Positions 9,242 to 17,481 of a stretch of DNA of 64,000 nt are shown here, piece by piece. Location: contig CAWJGS010000004.1 of the NCBI GenBank assembly GCA_963842575.1, positions 310,001-374,000 of the forward strand, in the 5' to 3' direction. Position 1 is the stretch's first letter. Each line of letters opens with the position of its first letter. Position numbers and translations under genes: made by a program. The notes under the pieces are model-generated. The model was not told where the DNA came from. It worked only from the letters and a program-made list of their open reading frames with translations, and did no database searches. The DNA is from JACDER01 sp963842575. GTDB lineage: Bacteria > Actinomycetota > Thermoleophilia > Gaiellales > Gaiellaceae.

Positions 9242-10851
9242 TCGCGCCGTCCGACCTCGACAACGCGACGATCGCCGACGTCCTGGGACGGTTCGCCGCC
9301 GCGCTCGACCTCGCCGGGGCCAGCCCGTACAGCGTTCGTGCGTACCGGCGGGCGGCCGATCTGATCCGGGCGACGCCGGCTGACGTCCCAGCGCTCGTGC
9401 GGGCGGGACGCGTGCGCGAACTGCGCGGGATCGGCGGCTCGATCGAGGCTCGTCTGCGCGAGCTCGTCGAGACGGGCACGCTCGCCGAGCTCGAGGAGCT
9501 GGAGCGGGAAACCGACCCGGAGCTGGTCGGGATCGGCCGTTACCTGGGACTGAGCCCCAACCGCGCCGTCGAGATAGGGCGCGCGCTCGGCGTGCGCACG
9601 GTCGAGGAGCTGCGCGAGGCCGCGGCCGCGGGACGGCTCACGGAGGTTCCGGGCATCGGACCGTCGACCGAGCAGCGGCTGCGAGAGCGACTGGCGCGTG
9701 AGCCGAGCTCGGAGGCGCCGCGGCTGCTGCTCGGCCGCGCGCGGATGCTGATGGAATCGCTGGCCGCGGCGCTCGGCGCGACGGTGGCCGGGGACGTGCG
9801 CCGCTGGAGCGACCACCCGCAAGACCTCGCGCTCGTCGCCACCGATCCGGCCGCGCTGGGCCGCTTTGGCGACCTCCTCGAGATCGTGGCCGTGGTCGAG
9901 CGAGACGAGCGGAGCGCACTCGGAGTCACCGTGGAGGGCGTCGGCGTTCGCCTCGTGATCTCATCGGAGCGCACGTTCGGCACCGAGCTCCTGCGCGCCA
10001 CCGGCTCCGAGCCCTACGTCGCCGCTCTGGGGCCGCTGCCCGTGGCCGCCCGCGAGGAGGACGTCTACGCGCAGCTCGGCATCCCCTTCTGTCCGCCGGA
10101 GCTGCGCGAGGAGCCGTTCCATGGCGAGCCGCCTCCGTTGCTGGAGCTCGCCGACGTCCGCGGCGACCTCCACTGCCACACCACGCGCTCGGACGGCCGC
10201 GCATCTGTGTACGAGATGGCTCTCGCGGCGCGCGAGCGGGGCTACGAGTACCTGGCGATCTGCGACCACACGAAGAACGTGCGCGTCGTGCCCGGTCTCG
10301 CGGCGGACGACGTCCGAGCGCAGGCCGAGGAGATCGCCGAGGCAAACGAGAAGCTCGCGCCCTTCCGCGTGCTCCGCGGCATCGAGTGCGACATCCTCCC
10401 GGACGGTTCGCTCGACCTTCCGGACGACGTCCTGGCCGAGCTCGACTGGGTGCAGGTGAGCCTCCACGCCGGCCAGCGCCGCCCTGGGGACGTGCTGACG
10501 AAGCAGGTGCTCGAGGCGATGCACAACCCGTATGTCCGCGGGCTCAGCCATCCGACCGGCCGCTACATCGGCCGCCGGCCGGAAAACGCGCTCGACATCG
10601 AGCGGGCGATCGAGGCGTCGCTCGAGACGGGAGTCGCGCTGGAGGTCAACGGACTGCCGGACCGGCTCGACCTCAAAGACGAGTACGTCCGGCTCGCGGT
10701 CGAGGCCGGCGCGCCGATCGTGGTCAACACGGACGCGCACTCGATCCAGGGGCTCGGGAACATGGAGCTCGCCGTCCACACCGCGCGCCGCGGCTGGGCG
10801 ACGGCGGCGAACGTCGTGAACACGCGGCCGCTGTCCGAGTTGCTGGGGTGA
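9238..10851 (+). CDS. polX: PolX-like HhH/nucleotidyltransferase-like protein with intact PHP phosphoesterase domain
   Basis: About 537 residues. The N-terminal HhH domain (SPYSVRAYRRAADLIR; RELRGIGGSIEARL; TEVPGIGPSTEQRL) binds DNA. A short polymerase palm follows at about residues 170-290, but its catalytic Asp triad is degenerate: the usual GDxD reads QDLALVATD and the third Asp position reads VGVRLVIS. The C-terminal PHP domain from about residue 305 keeps its metal ligands: DLHCHTTRSDG, ICDHT, GIECDI, VSLHAG, SHPTGR, NTDAHS. So a 3'-5' exonuclease or phosphoesterase in repair is likely, with polymerase activity doubtful. No ATG/GTG/TTG occurs in frame before residue 54, yet homology starts earlier; a CTG overlapping the upstream TGA (CTGA) is the best start. 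Confidence 0.8.
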   Translation: MIAPSDLDNATIADVLGRFAAALDLAGASPYSVRAYRRAADLIRATPADVPALVRAGRVRELRGIGGSIEARLRELVETGTLAELEELERETDPELVGIGRYLGLSPNRAVEIGRALGVRTVEELREAAAAGRLTEVPGIGPSTEQRLRERLAREPSSEAPRLLLGRARMLMESLAAALGATVAGDVRRWSDHPQDLALVATDPAALGRFGDLLEIVAVVERDERSALGVTVEGVGVRLVISSERTFGTELLRATGSEPYVAALGPLPVAAREEDVYAQLGIPFCPPELREEPFHGEPPPLLELADVRGDLHCHTTRSDGRASVYEMALAARERGYEYLAICDHTKNVRVVPGLAADDVRAQAEEIAEANEKLAPFRVLRGIECDILPDGSLDLPDDVLAELDWVQVSLHAGQRRPGDVLTKQVLEAMHNPYVRGLSHPTGRYIGRRPENALDIERAIEASLETGVALEVNGLPDRLDLKDEYVRLAVEAGAPIVVNTDAHSIQGLGNMELAVHTARRGWATAANVVNTRPLSELLG

Positions 10852-10887
10852 TATCCTGCTTCGCGACAACGGCAAGGGAGGCGCACA

Positions 10888-10941
10888 ATGACGAAGACTG
10901 CTTCTACACCCCTTGCGAGAGCCGAGAGGCTCTGCGTCTAG
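10888..10941 (+). CDS. Possible 17-residue leader peptide upstream of rsgA
   Basis: A short ORF, MTKTASTPLARAERLCV, has a good ribosome site (AAGGGAGG) eight bases before its ATG. Its 3' half contains the hairpin AGAGCC-GAGA-GGCTCT at 10918-10933, six paired bases capped by a GNRA-type GAGA loop. It ends 88 bases before the rsgA TTG. A translated leader or attenuator is possible. Nothing shows that it is expressed. Confidence 0.35.
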   Translation: MTKTASTPLARAERLCV

Positions 10942-11029
10942 CCCTGCGCTAGCGCCCTCTCACTCCTCTCTACGTCCCTCATCCCCGCGCGGGCGGGTTC
11001 GTCTGCGCCTTCAACGAAGGAGACCTACG

Positions 11030-12097
11030 TTGTCCCTGACCGAACTCGGTTGGAACGAACATTTCGAGCAACACCGACCCGAGGGCGAGCTCGTCCTCGG
11101 TCGAGTCGCGGTCGAGCACCGCGGCGCCTATGCCGTCTACGCCGACGGTGGCGAGGCCTGGGCCGAGCTCGCCGGAAAGCTCCGGTACGAGGCCGCCGGC
11201 CGGGGCGAGCTGCCCGCGGTCGGCGATTGGGTCGCCATGCAGCTGCGCCCCGAAGGCCGGGCGACGATTCATGCCGTCCTGCCGCGGCGCACCAAGATCT
11301 CGCGCAAGGTGAACCTGGGCGAGACCGAGGAGCAGGTCCTCGCCGCCAACATCGACACGATCTTCCTGGTCAGCTCGCTGAACCGCGACCTGAACGTCCG
11401 CCGCATCGAGCGCTACCTGGCGACGGCGTGGGAGAGCGGCGCCGAGCCGGCGATCGTCCTCAACAAGGCCGACCTCTGCCCCGTGGAGGAGCGGGCCGAC
11501 CTGATCGCCGAGATCGAGGCGGTCGCCTTCGGCGTGCCCGTGCACACCGTCAGCGCGGTCACGCGCGAGGGCCTGGACGAGCTGACGCCCTACTTCGGGC
11601 CCGGCCGCACGGTCGTGCTGCTCGGCTCGTCGGGCGTCGGCAAGTCGACGCTGATCAACAGCGTGCTCGGCACGGAGCAGCTGGAGACGCGGGAGATCCG
11701 TGAGGGCGACGGCCGCGGGCGGCACACGACCACCCACCGGGAGCTGATCGTGGTCCCGGGCGGCGGTCTCGTGATCGACACGCCGGGGCTGCGCGAGCTC
11801 CAGCTCTGGGGCGAGGCGGACGGCGGAGTCGGAGAGGCGTTCCAGGACGTCACCGCGCTGGCGGCGACCTGCCGCTTCCACGACTGCGCCCACGAGACCG
11901 AGCCGGGCTGCGCGGTGCGCGCTGCCATCGGCTCGGGAGCGCTTCCCGCCGAGCGGCTGGAGAGCTACCGCAAGCTCCAGCGCGAGCTCGCCCGGCTCGA
12001 GCGCAGGCGCGACGGCCGGCTGCAGTCGCTCGAGCGCCAGAAGTGGCGGAAGTTCTCGAAGCAGCAGCGGCAGAACCCGAAGACGCGGCGGCGGTAG
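11030..12097 (+). CDS. rsgA: Ribosome small subunit-dependent GTPase A
   Basis: 355 residues. RsgA is a circularly permuted GTPase that checks late 30S subunit maturation. An N-terminal OB fold is followed by the permuted order of GTPase motifs: NKAD (about 143), then GSSGVGKSTL (about 198), then DTPGLRE (about 247). The C-terminal zinc site is CRFHDCAHETEPGC, followed by a basic tail ending PKTRRR. The TTG start at 11030 has a clear ribosome site, GAAGGAGA, seven bases upstream; earlier in-frame starts would add a low-complexity N-terminus unlike RsgA. The gene ends at a hairpin shared with the convergent neighbour. Confidence 0.95.
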   Translation: MSLTELGWNEHFEQHRPEGELVLGRVAVEHRGAYAVYADGGEAWAELAGKLRYEAAGRGELPAVGDWVAMQLRPEGRATIHAVLPRRTKISRKVNLGETEEQVLAANIDTIFLVSSLNRDLNVRRIERYLATAWESGAEPAIVLNKADLCPVEERADLIAEIEAVAFGVPVHTVSAVTREGLDELTPYFGPGRTVVLLGSSGVGKSTLINSVLGTEQLETREIREGDGRGRHTTTHRELIVVPGGGLVIDTPGLRELQLWGEADGGVGEAFQDVTALAATCRFHDCAHETEPGCAVRAAIGSGALPAERLESYRKLQRELARLERRRDGRLQSLERQKWRKFSKQQRQNPKTRRR

Positions 12098-12099
12098 CC

Positions 12100-12133
12100 G
12101 GCTGGGCACCGCTCCGAAAAGCGATGCCCAGCC
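12100..12133. terminator. Bidirectional hairpin between convergent genes
   Basis: GGCTGGGCA at 12100-12108 pairs perfectly with TGCCCAGCC at 12125-12133, with a smaller inner GCT/AGC pairing. It sits three bases after the rsgA stop and eight bases beyond the end of the minus-strand Vps62-like gene, so it can serve both. There is no T-run. Confidence 0.65.
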
Positions 12134-12140
12134 ATTTCGG

Positions 12141-13148
12141 CTACGACCACTTCGCGAGCTCTCCCAGCGGGTCGAGCCATACCGTGTGGTAGGCCGGACC
12201 GACGGGAGAAGTCCCGAGCGGCGCCGTGATTCCCGGAGCGTGGAAGTACTGCAGCTCGCCCCAGAATCCCGGGAAGGCCACCCACGCGGGCCCGACGTCG
12301 CCGATCTTGTGGATCGGCGCGACTCGTTCCGTCAGCTTCACGCGGTCCTGCCACGGCTCCTCCGCCGAAGGCGTAGTCCCTCGGCAGCGGAAGCCCGTTT
12401 CGCCGGAAGAAGTCGAGCACCGGCGCGCGGGATGCACGCCGTGTTGATCGGATGCACTCCGGTCTCGAAGTAGTTCGCGTGCGACCCGCTCGCCACGTTC
12501 ACGATCGGATGCGTGCCGCCGTCGAGCCGTTGGGTGTCATCCCACGCGCGTTGTTTGCCGAGGCAGTGCTGGCTGTACCCGACGAAGAGAGGCTGCTCCC
12601 CGTCCGAGAGAACGACGTTCACGACCTCCCAATCGCCCTCGTGCGCCTGCCAGATCAGATCGCTTGGCGGATACTGGTACGAGTAGACGTCGTCGTAGTA
12701 GAAGTACCAGTACTGCAGCACGATCCGGTCGTCCTGGCGGGCGACGCGGCCGTAAACAGTCGGTCCGCCGCTTCCTTCACCCGCGGCAGCGGCATAGCAG
12801 TCCAGTCCGCCTATAGCGCCAGCCGGGGTGCACGAGTCCTGGTTCAGTCGCCAGATCCCTGTCCCCGGTCCGGGAAGCTCGCCCGGCTCGGGATCGGTAT
12901 CCACGACCGCCCACATCCCCGGCGCGACCAACTGTTCCAGGGAACTGTCGGCGACGAACGACTGCACGCTCGCCGGCAGGAACCTCTCCTGGGGGTCGAA
13001 ACGGGTGACGGGCTGGTACGTGGCGAGCAGCCTCGCCGGCGGCGTCGCTGCCAGGCCGGAGTCGACGGCGACGAAGAGCGCCGTGCAGGCAATGGCCAGT
13101 GCAGCGAGCCGGTGAACAGGACGCAAAGTCCTTCGATACGTGGAACAT
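12141..13148 (-). CDS. Secreted Vps62/DUF946-like protein, frameshifted
   Basis: A 334-residue protein reconstructed from several frames; extra bases lie near 13127, 12420 and 12365. The ATG at 13148 is preferred because GAGGAGGG stands just upstream; the frame then moves into a signal peptide (RLAALAIACTALFVAVDSGL). The body has RIVLQYWYFYYDDVYSYQYP, AHEGDWEVVNVVL, VASGSHANYFETGVHPI and VLDFFRRNGLPLPRDYAFGG, the pattern of Vps62-related proteins common in plants, fungi and actinobacteria. Their biochemical role is unknown; the HEGDWE and HANYF blocks are the most conserved. The protein is probably exported. It is convergent with rsgA. Confidence 0.65.
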
Positions 13149-13316
13149 GATGTCCCTCCTCTGGTTGACCTCCTCGACCGTAGGAAGCCGCCGCTTCCGA
13201 CGGCGACGGGGCGTAGCCAGGTATGCTAGGCGGGGTTAGCCCGACCGGCCAGCGGGCGGCTTGTAGCTGCGTGCCAATCGGTCGCGACGGTCTCTCAGCT
13301 GTGTGACAATCGTCTC

Positions 13317-15073
13317 ATGGCGATCACCGGCAGCAAGCTGATCGCCCCAGCGGCGGTCCTCGCGGCGATCCCGCTCGGGATCATCGCGTACCGAATCCAG
13401 ATCGACGACATCACTCCAGCCGGCGGACCGCGCGGCGGCGATCGTGACGGCGGCGGGCATGTTCGTGGCTGCAGGCGCGGTCGCCTGGTGGTGCCGCTCC
13501 GGGAACCGCCTCGGCCTGCTGATGATGGCGGCGGGCCTCGCTCTGCTTCTTCGGCAGCTCCGGTACAGCCACGAAGCGCTCGTCTTCACGGTCTTCTTCG
13601 CGCTCGGCGAGCTCGGCTTCGCGCTCGTCTGCCACTCTGCGCTCGCCTATCCATTCGGCGCAGTTCGCGATCGTGCAGGGCGAGCGCTTCTCAAGGCGGG
13701 CTACGCCGTCGTCCTCGCCTTCCCGCTGGCGATCCTCATGTTTCATGCGGCCGGCGCTCCGTTGATCGGCTTCGGTCAATCTCCCGAGAGCCTGATCATG
13801 ATCACCGGCGATTCCGGTGTCGTCGAGGTGCTCCAGAAGACGCTGGTCGTCGTCTTCTACCTCGTTCTCGGCACGTGCTTCATCGCGCTGCTCGCCCGCC
13901 GGCTGGTCAGAGCCCCTCCGCGGATGCGTCGCATTCTCGCGCCCTTGCTGCTGGCAGCGATCGCCATCGCCCTCCGAGCGGTCTTCGAAGGAGTGTCCAC
14001 GTTCGTCGACCAGCATTTCGCGCGCGAGTACGTCTTCTGGTGGCAGATCGGCGCGTTCATCGCCCTGCCGCTCGCGCTGCTTGCCGGCCTCTTGCGTGCG
14101 CGACTCGCGCGAGCCAGCGTGGGCGATCTCGTGCTCGAGCTCCAGCGAACACCGCCGGCAGGGATGCAGGATGCTCTGGCCCACGCCCTCGGCGACCCAA
14201 CGCTCGAGCTCTCTTTCTGGTTGCCCGAACGGCACACGTACGTCGACTCCGCGGGAATCCGTCGTACTCCTCCCGGCTGACGACTCAAGGCGCGTGGTGA
14301 CGCCCCTCGAGCACGAGGGAGAGCCGTTCGCCGCGATCGTGCACGATCCGTCCCTGCGAGAGGAGCCGCGGCTCCTCCAGGCGGCCGGCGCGGCGGCGCA
14401 CTTCGCACTGGAGAACGCGCGCTTGCAGGCGGAGACACGTGCGCAGCTGCTGCAGGTTCAGGAGTCGCGGACGCGAATCGTCGCTGCGGCCGACCAGGCG
14501 CGGCGCCGGATCGAGCGCGATCTCCACGACGGCGCGCAGCAACGGCTGGTCGCGCCTGGCGCTTCAGCTGCGCGCGGAACAGCATCGGCTCCATGGGCGC
14601 GACGACCCCGAGGTAAATCGTCTCGTGGACGCCGCCGTCGTCGAGCTGCAGGCGGCGATGGACGAGCTGCGCGAGCTCGCCACGGCGTCCATCCGGCGAT
14701 CCTGACCGAGCAAGGGCTTGCCGCCGCGGTCGAGTCGCTGACGAACAGGGGGCAGACACCCGTCTCGCTCGACATCTCCGAGGACCGGCTGCCGCCGCCC
14801 GTGGAGGCGACGGCGTATTTCGTCGTCTGTGAGGCACTGACGAACATCGCCAAGCACTCCGACGCCGCCGGAGCGAGGATCACGGCCCGGCGGCAGAACG
14901 GGACATTCGTGGTCGAAGTCGAGGATGACGGCGTGGGCGGAGCGCACGTCGACGGGAGCAGCGGCCTGCGCGGGCTGATCGACCGGGTCGAAGCGCTGGG
15001 CGGACGCGTGACGATCGACAGCCCGCTCGGCGACGGCACGAGGATCCAAGCGGAGATTCCATGCGCGTCGTGA
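13317..15073 (+). CDS. Membrane sensor histidine kinase, NarL/LiaS type, frameshifted
   Basis: Reconstructed length about 584 residues. Six or more hydrophobic helices (AAGMFVAAGAVAWW, LLMMAAGLALLLRQL, YAVVLAFPLAILMFHAAG, LALLAGLLRARL) lead to a GAF-like region (PFAAIVHDPSLREEPRLLQA). A coiled segment and a HisKA_3 dimerisation domain follow, with the phospho-acceptor His in ERDLHDGAQQRL, and an HATPase domain (ALTNIAKHSDA, VEDDGVGGA, LRGLIDRVEALGG). Extra bases near 13421, 14262 and 14549 and one missing near 14683 break the frame; correcting them gives an integral codon count. The response-regulator start lies 13 bases inside its 3' end, so they form a two-component pair. The stimulus is unknown. 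Confidence 0.75.
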
Positions 15074-15708
15074 TCGCAGAGGACTCCGTGCTCCTGCGCG
15101 AGGGTCTGGCCAAGATCCTCGAGGACGGAGGGTTCGAGGTCGTCGGCCAGGCCGGAAATGCGGACGAGCTGCTGCTCAAGGTACGTAGCTACGAGCCGGA
15201 CGTCGCGGTCGTCGACGTCCGGATGCCGCCGACCCACACGGACGAAGGGGCGCAGGCGGCCGAGACCATTCGCGCTCAGTATCCCGATGTCGGCGTGTTG
15301 CTGCTCTCGCAGATCGTGGAAGCGCGCCGTGCGCTGCAACTGTTCTCCGAGCGTCCCGAAGGCTTCGGCTACCTGCTCAAGGACCGAGTCCTGGAGATCG
15401 ACGATTTCCTCGAGGCTGTGCGACGCGTCGCGCGCGGCGGCACCGCGATCGACCCGGACGTCATCGCGCAGCTCGTCGGACGGCGGCGACCCGACGATCC
15501 GCTCCAGGACCTGACCGAGCGCGAGCGGGACGTGCTGGCGCTGATGGCCGAAGGCCGCTCCAATCAGGGCATCGGCCAGAAGCTCTTCCTCAGCCCGAAG
15601 ACGATCGAGATGCACATTCACCACATCTTCCGGAAGCTCGCTCTCGAGGTTACGAGCGACGCTCATCGGCGCGTGCTCGCTGTCCTGGCGTACCTCGAGC
15701 GCAGCTAG
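15061..15708 (+). CDS. NarL/FixJ-type response regulator
   Basis: 215 residues, intact. The receiver domain has the acidic pair in VVIAEDSVLLREG, the phospho-acceptor Asp in VAVVDVRMPP and the conserved Lys in YLLKDRVLEIDDF. The LuxR-type helix-turn-helix follows (LTERERDVLALMAEGRSNQG, SPKTIEMHIHHIFRKL). Its ATG lies inside the 3' end of the kinase gene, so the two are coupled. The target genes are not shown. Confidence 0.93.
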   Translation: MRVVIAEDSVLLREGLAKILEDGGFEVVGQAGNADELLLKVRSYEPDVAVVDVRMPPTHTDEGAQAAETIRAQYPDVGVLLLSQIVEARRALQLFSERPEGFGYLLKDRVLEIDDFLEAVRRVARGGTAIDPDVIAQLVGRRRPDDPLQDLTERERDVLALMAEGRSNQGIGQKLFLSPKTIEMHIHHIFRKLALEVTSDAHRRVLAVLAYLERS

Positions 15709-15726
15709 GCAGTCGCCAGTGACGCC

Positions 15727-16686
15727 TCAGGAGCCGCGCAGCAAGTGCAGCACGGACACGAGGCGGCGAACTCCGCCTCGACCAGCATCCAGGTCGAGCT
15801 TGTCGAAGAGGCGCCGAAGCCTGGTCGCCAATTCGTCTGGGTCGAGCCCGAGCTTCTCTCGGATCGCATCGTCCGTGTGTCCTTCGGCCACCAGCGCGAG
15901 GAGCTCTTGCTCCTCCTCGCTCAGCACCGCCAACGGCCCGTCGGACCGTCGACGCTTCATCAAACGGGAGACGATGGTCGGGTCGATCACGCACTCGAGC
16001 CTGCACAGGCCTTCGCGGACGATCAGCGAGTCATCGGCGACGACAACCCGAATCCGCTCGCGCTGCGTGAGAGCCGCAGCGTCGGTTTCCAGTTCCCGCT
16101 CGCGACCGGCGAAGGGTGGCGCGACCGCTTCGACGGTGCGGAGAACCGGAAAGTCTTCAGGCAGGTCCGGGACGACCAGCTGGAACAGGCGCTCCGGCCG
16201 GTCGAGGTCCTTGAGCAAATGTTCGCCGAGGTCGCGGAGGCGGATACCGGTCAGCACCTCGTCCGCGAGCACCGCCTGGGTTGCTTGCGACAGGAGAACT
16301 TGGCCGCCGTGCCCCGCCGAGCAGATCCGGGCCGCCCGGTGGACGCCGAGCCCGACGTACCCATCCGCGGTGACGGATGGCTCGGCGGTGTGCATGCCCA
16401 TCCGCACGCGTACGGCAACACCGTCCGGCCAGGTGTTGGCAGCGAGGGCACGCTGCGCGGCGAGCGCCGCGGCGACGGCGTCCTTGGCCCGGTTGAAGAC
16501 GACGAAGAAGGCGTCTCCCTGCGTATCGATCTCGAGGCCCGAGGACTCCTCGAACGCCTTCTGGAGCAGCCGTTTGTGGTCCGCGAGGACCTCCTCGTAG
16601 CGTTGCCCCAGCTGCTTCAGCAACTGCGTCGATCCCTCGATGTCGCTGAAGAGGAAGGTGGCGGTGCCGGTCGGAAGCGAGGCCAT
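15727..16686 (-). CDS. Class III cyclase-homology domain fused to a truncated response regulator with LuxR HTH
   Basis: 319 residues. The N-terminal 190 form an adenylate/guanylate cyclase domain with both metal Asp motifs, TFLFSDIEGSTQLLKQLG and DTQGDAFFVVFNRA, plus YVGLGVHRAARICSAGHGGQ. The C-terminus begins like a receiver (RIRVVVADDSLIVREGLCRL) and jumps directly to VIDPTIVSRLMKRRRSDGPL and a LuxR-type HTH. About 110 receiver residues, including the phosphorylation Asp and Lys, are absent without loss of frame. The protein may couple cyclase-type nucleotide sensing to DNA binding. It is convergent with the intact NarL-type regulator, which has the same C-terminal pattern, so gene duplication followed by fusion is plausible. 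Confidence 0.8.
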   Translation of the reverse strand: MASLPTGTATFLFSDIEGSTQLLKQLGQRYEEVLADHKRLLQKAFEESSGLEIDTQGDAFFVVFNRAKDAVAAALAAQRALAANTWPDGVAVRVRMGMHTAEPSVTADGYVGLGVHRAARICSAGHGGQVLLSQATQAVLADEVLTGIRLRDLGEHLLKDLDRPERLFQLVVPDLPEDFPVLRTVEAVAPPFAGRERELETDAAALTQRERIRVVVADDSLIVREGLCRLECVIDPTIVSRLMKRRRSDGPLAVLSEEEQELLALVAEGHTDDAIREKLGLDPDELATRLRRLFDKLDLDAGRGGVRRLVSVLHLLRGS

Positions 16687-16807
16687 CCCCGACAATCCTC
16701 GCGCGTCCGCGGTCGGATGCCAAATGCAACGGTCCCAGGGATTCCCCTGGCAACTGGCCGGGCTGTCCCCGTCGCGATTCACGGCACTCGGCTCGTATCG
16801 TGGCGAC

Positions 16808-17068
16808 ATGAACACGTACCCCCCAAAAGGCCATGAGTCCGAGCCGGCAGTCGGTTGGAGCCGTGCGGCCCAGGACGCAGCAGAGTCCCTGACCGTTGCC
16901 ATCCACGAGAACGTGCCGACGCAACCAATCCTGAAGAGGCGGATCGGATACGGCACGACCGGCGGTCTTCTCATCACCGTGTTCGTGCTCTTGACGATCG
17001 GCACCGCCTTCCTGCTCATCGGAGCGTCCATGGGGCCGGGGCCGATTACACCGTGTGTGTGCTTCTGA
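16808..17068 (+). CDS. Small membrane protein of unknown function
   Basis: 86 residues: a polar N-terminal half (SRAAQDAAESLTVAIHENVP) and one or two hydrophobic helices in TGGLLITVFVLLTIGTAFLLIG, ending in a short tail PITPCVCF. I do not recognise the family. It diverges from the cyclase gene and its TGA overlaps the ATG of the next membrane protein by one base (TGATG), so they are probably co-expressed. Confidence 0.5.
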   Translation: MNTYPPKGHESEPAVGWSRAAQDAAESLTVAIHENVPTQPILKRRIGYGTTGGLLITVFVLLTIGTAFLLIGASMGPGPITPCVCF

Positions 17069-17481
17069 TGACCAAGGTCTCCGCGGTGGCGAGATTCGTG
17101 GTCCGGCACATGCGAGCGTGGGCAATGCTTGCGTGGACGGGAACGATTGCAGCCTTCATAGCCGAGCTGAGCTCCGAATCTCCCGCCAGCACGAGCGACA
17201 GCTTTTACGGTGATGTAGGCGCCGCCGCGGCACAAGCCGCCGGCAACGCGCTCATCGTGCTCCTCGTCATCGTCGCGTGGCCCCTCGGGCTCGCCCTGAT
17301 CTGGCTCGCAGCGCTCGGATGGGCCTCACTGATGCGCTGGCACCGTGAAGCTCCCGAGCGACGCCGGTACTGGGCCGAGCTCAAGGCGAGAGACCGTCGG
17401 ACCAGGAGGGGCGAAGCGCGAGACGCACTCTCGTTCTCCTGGCGGCGGATCGATGACCAGGACGATCGCGAGCAGCACTAG
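17068..17481 (+). CDS. Small membrane protein of unknown function
   Basis: 137 residues with an N-terminal helix (WAMLAWTGTIAAFIAEL), a second long hydrophobic stretch (LIVLLVIVAWPLGLALIWLAALGW), split here only by family-neutral residues, and a basic cytoplasmic tail rich in Arg and Asp. The family is not recognised. It starts one base inside the previous stop and ends in CTAG, where its TAG and the TAG of the convergent propeller gene share bases. Confidence 0.5.
   Translation: MTKVSAVARFVVRHMRAWAMLAWTGTIAAFIAELSSESPASTSDSFYGDVGAAAAQAAGNALIVLLVIVAWPLGLALIWLAALGWASLMRWHREAPERRRYWAELKARDRRTRRGEARDALSFSWRRIDDQDDREQH

Noticed and set aside
6150..9822. Very long minus-strand open frames opposite the RTX gene
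   Set aside because: They follow from the GC-rich Asp/Gly/Thr repeats on the plus strand; their composition is Arg/Val/Pro/Ser-rich without any domain or start signal.
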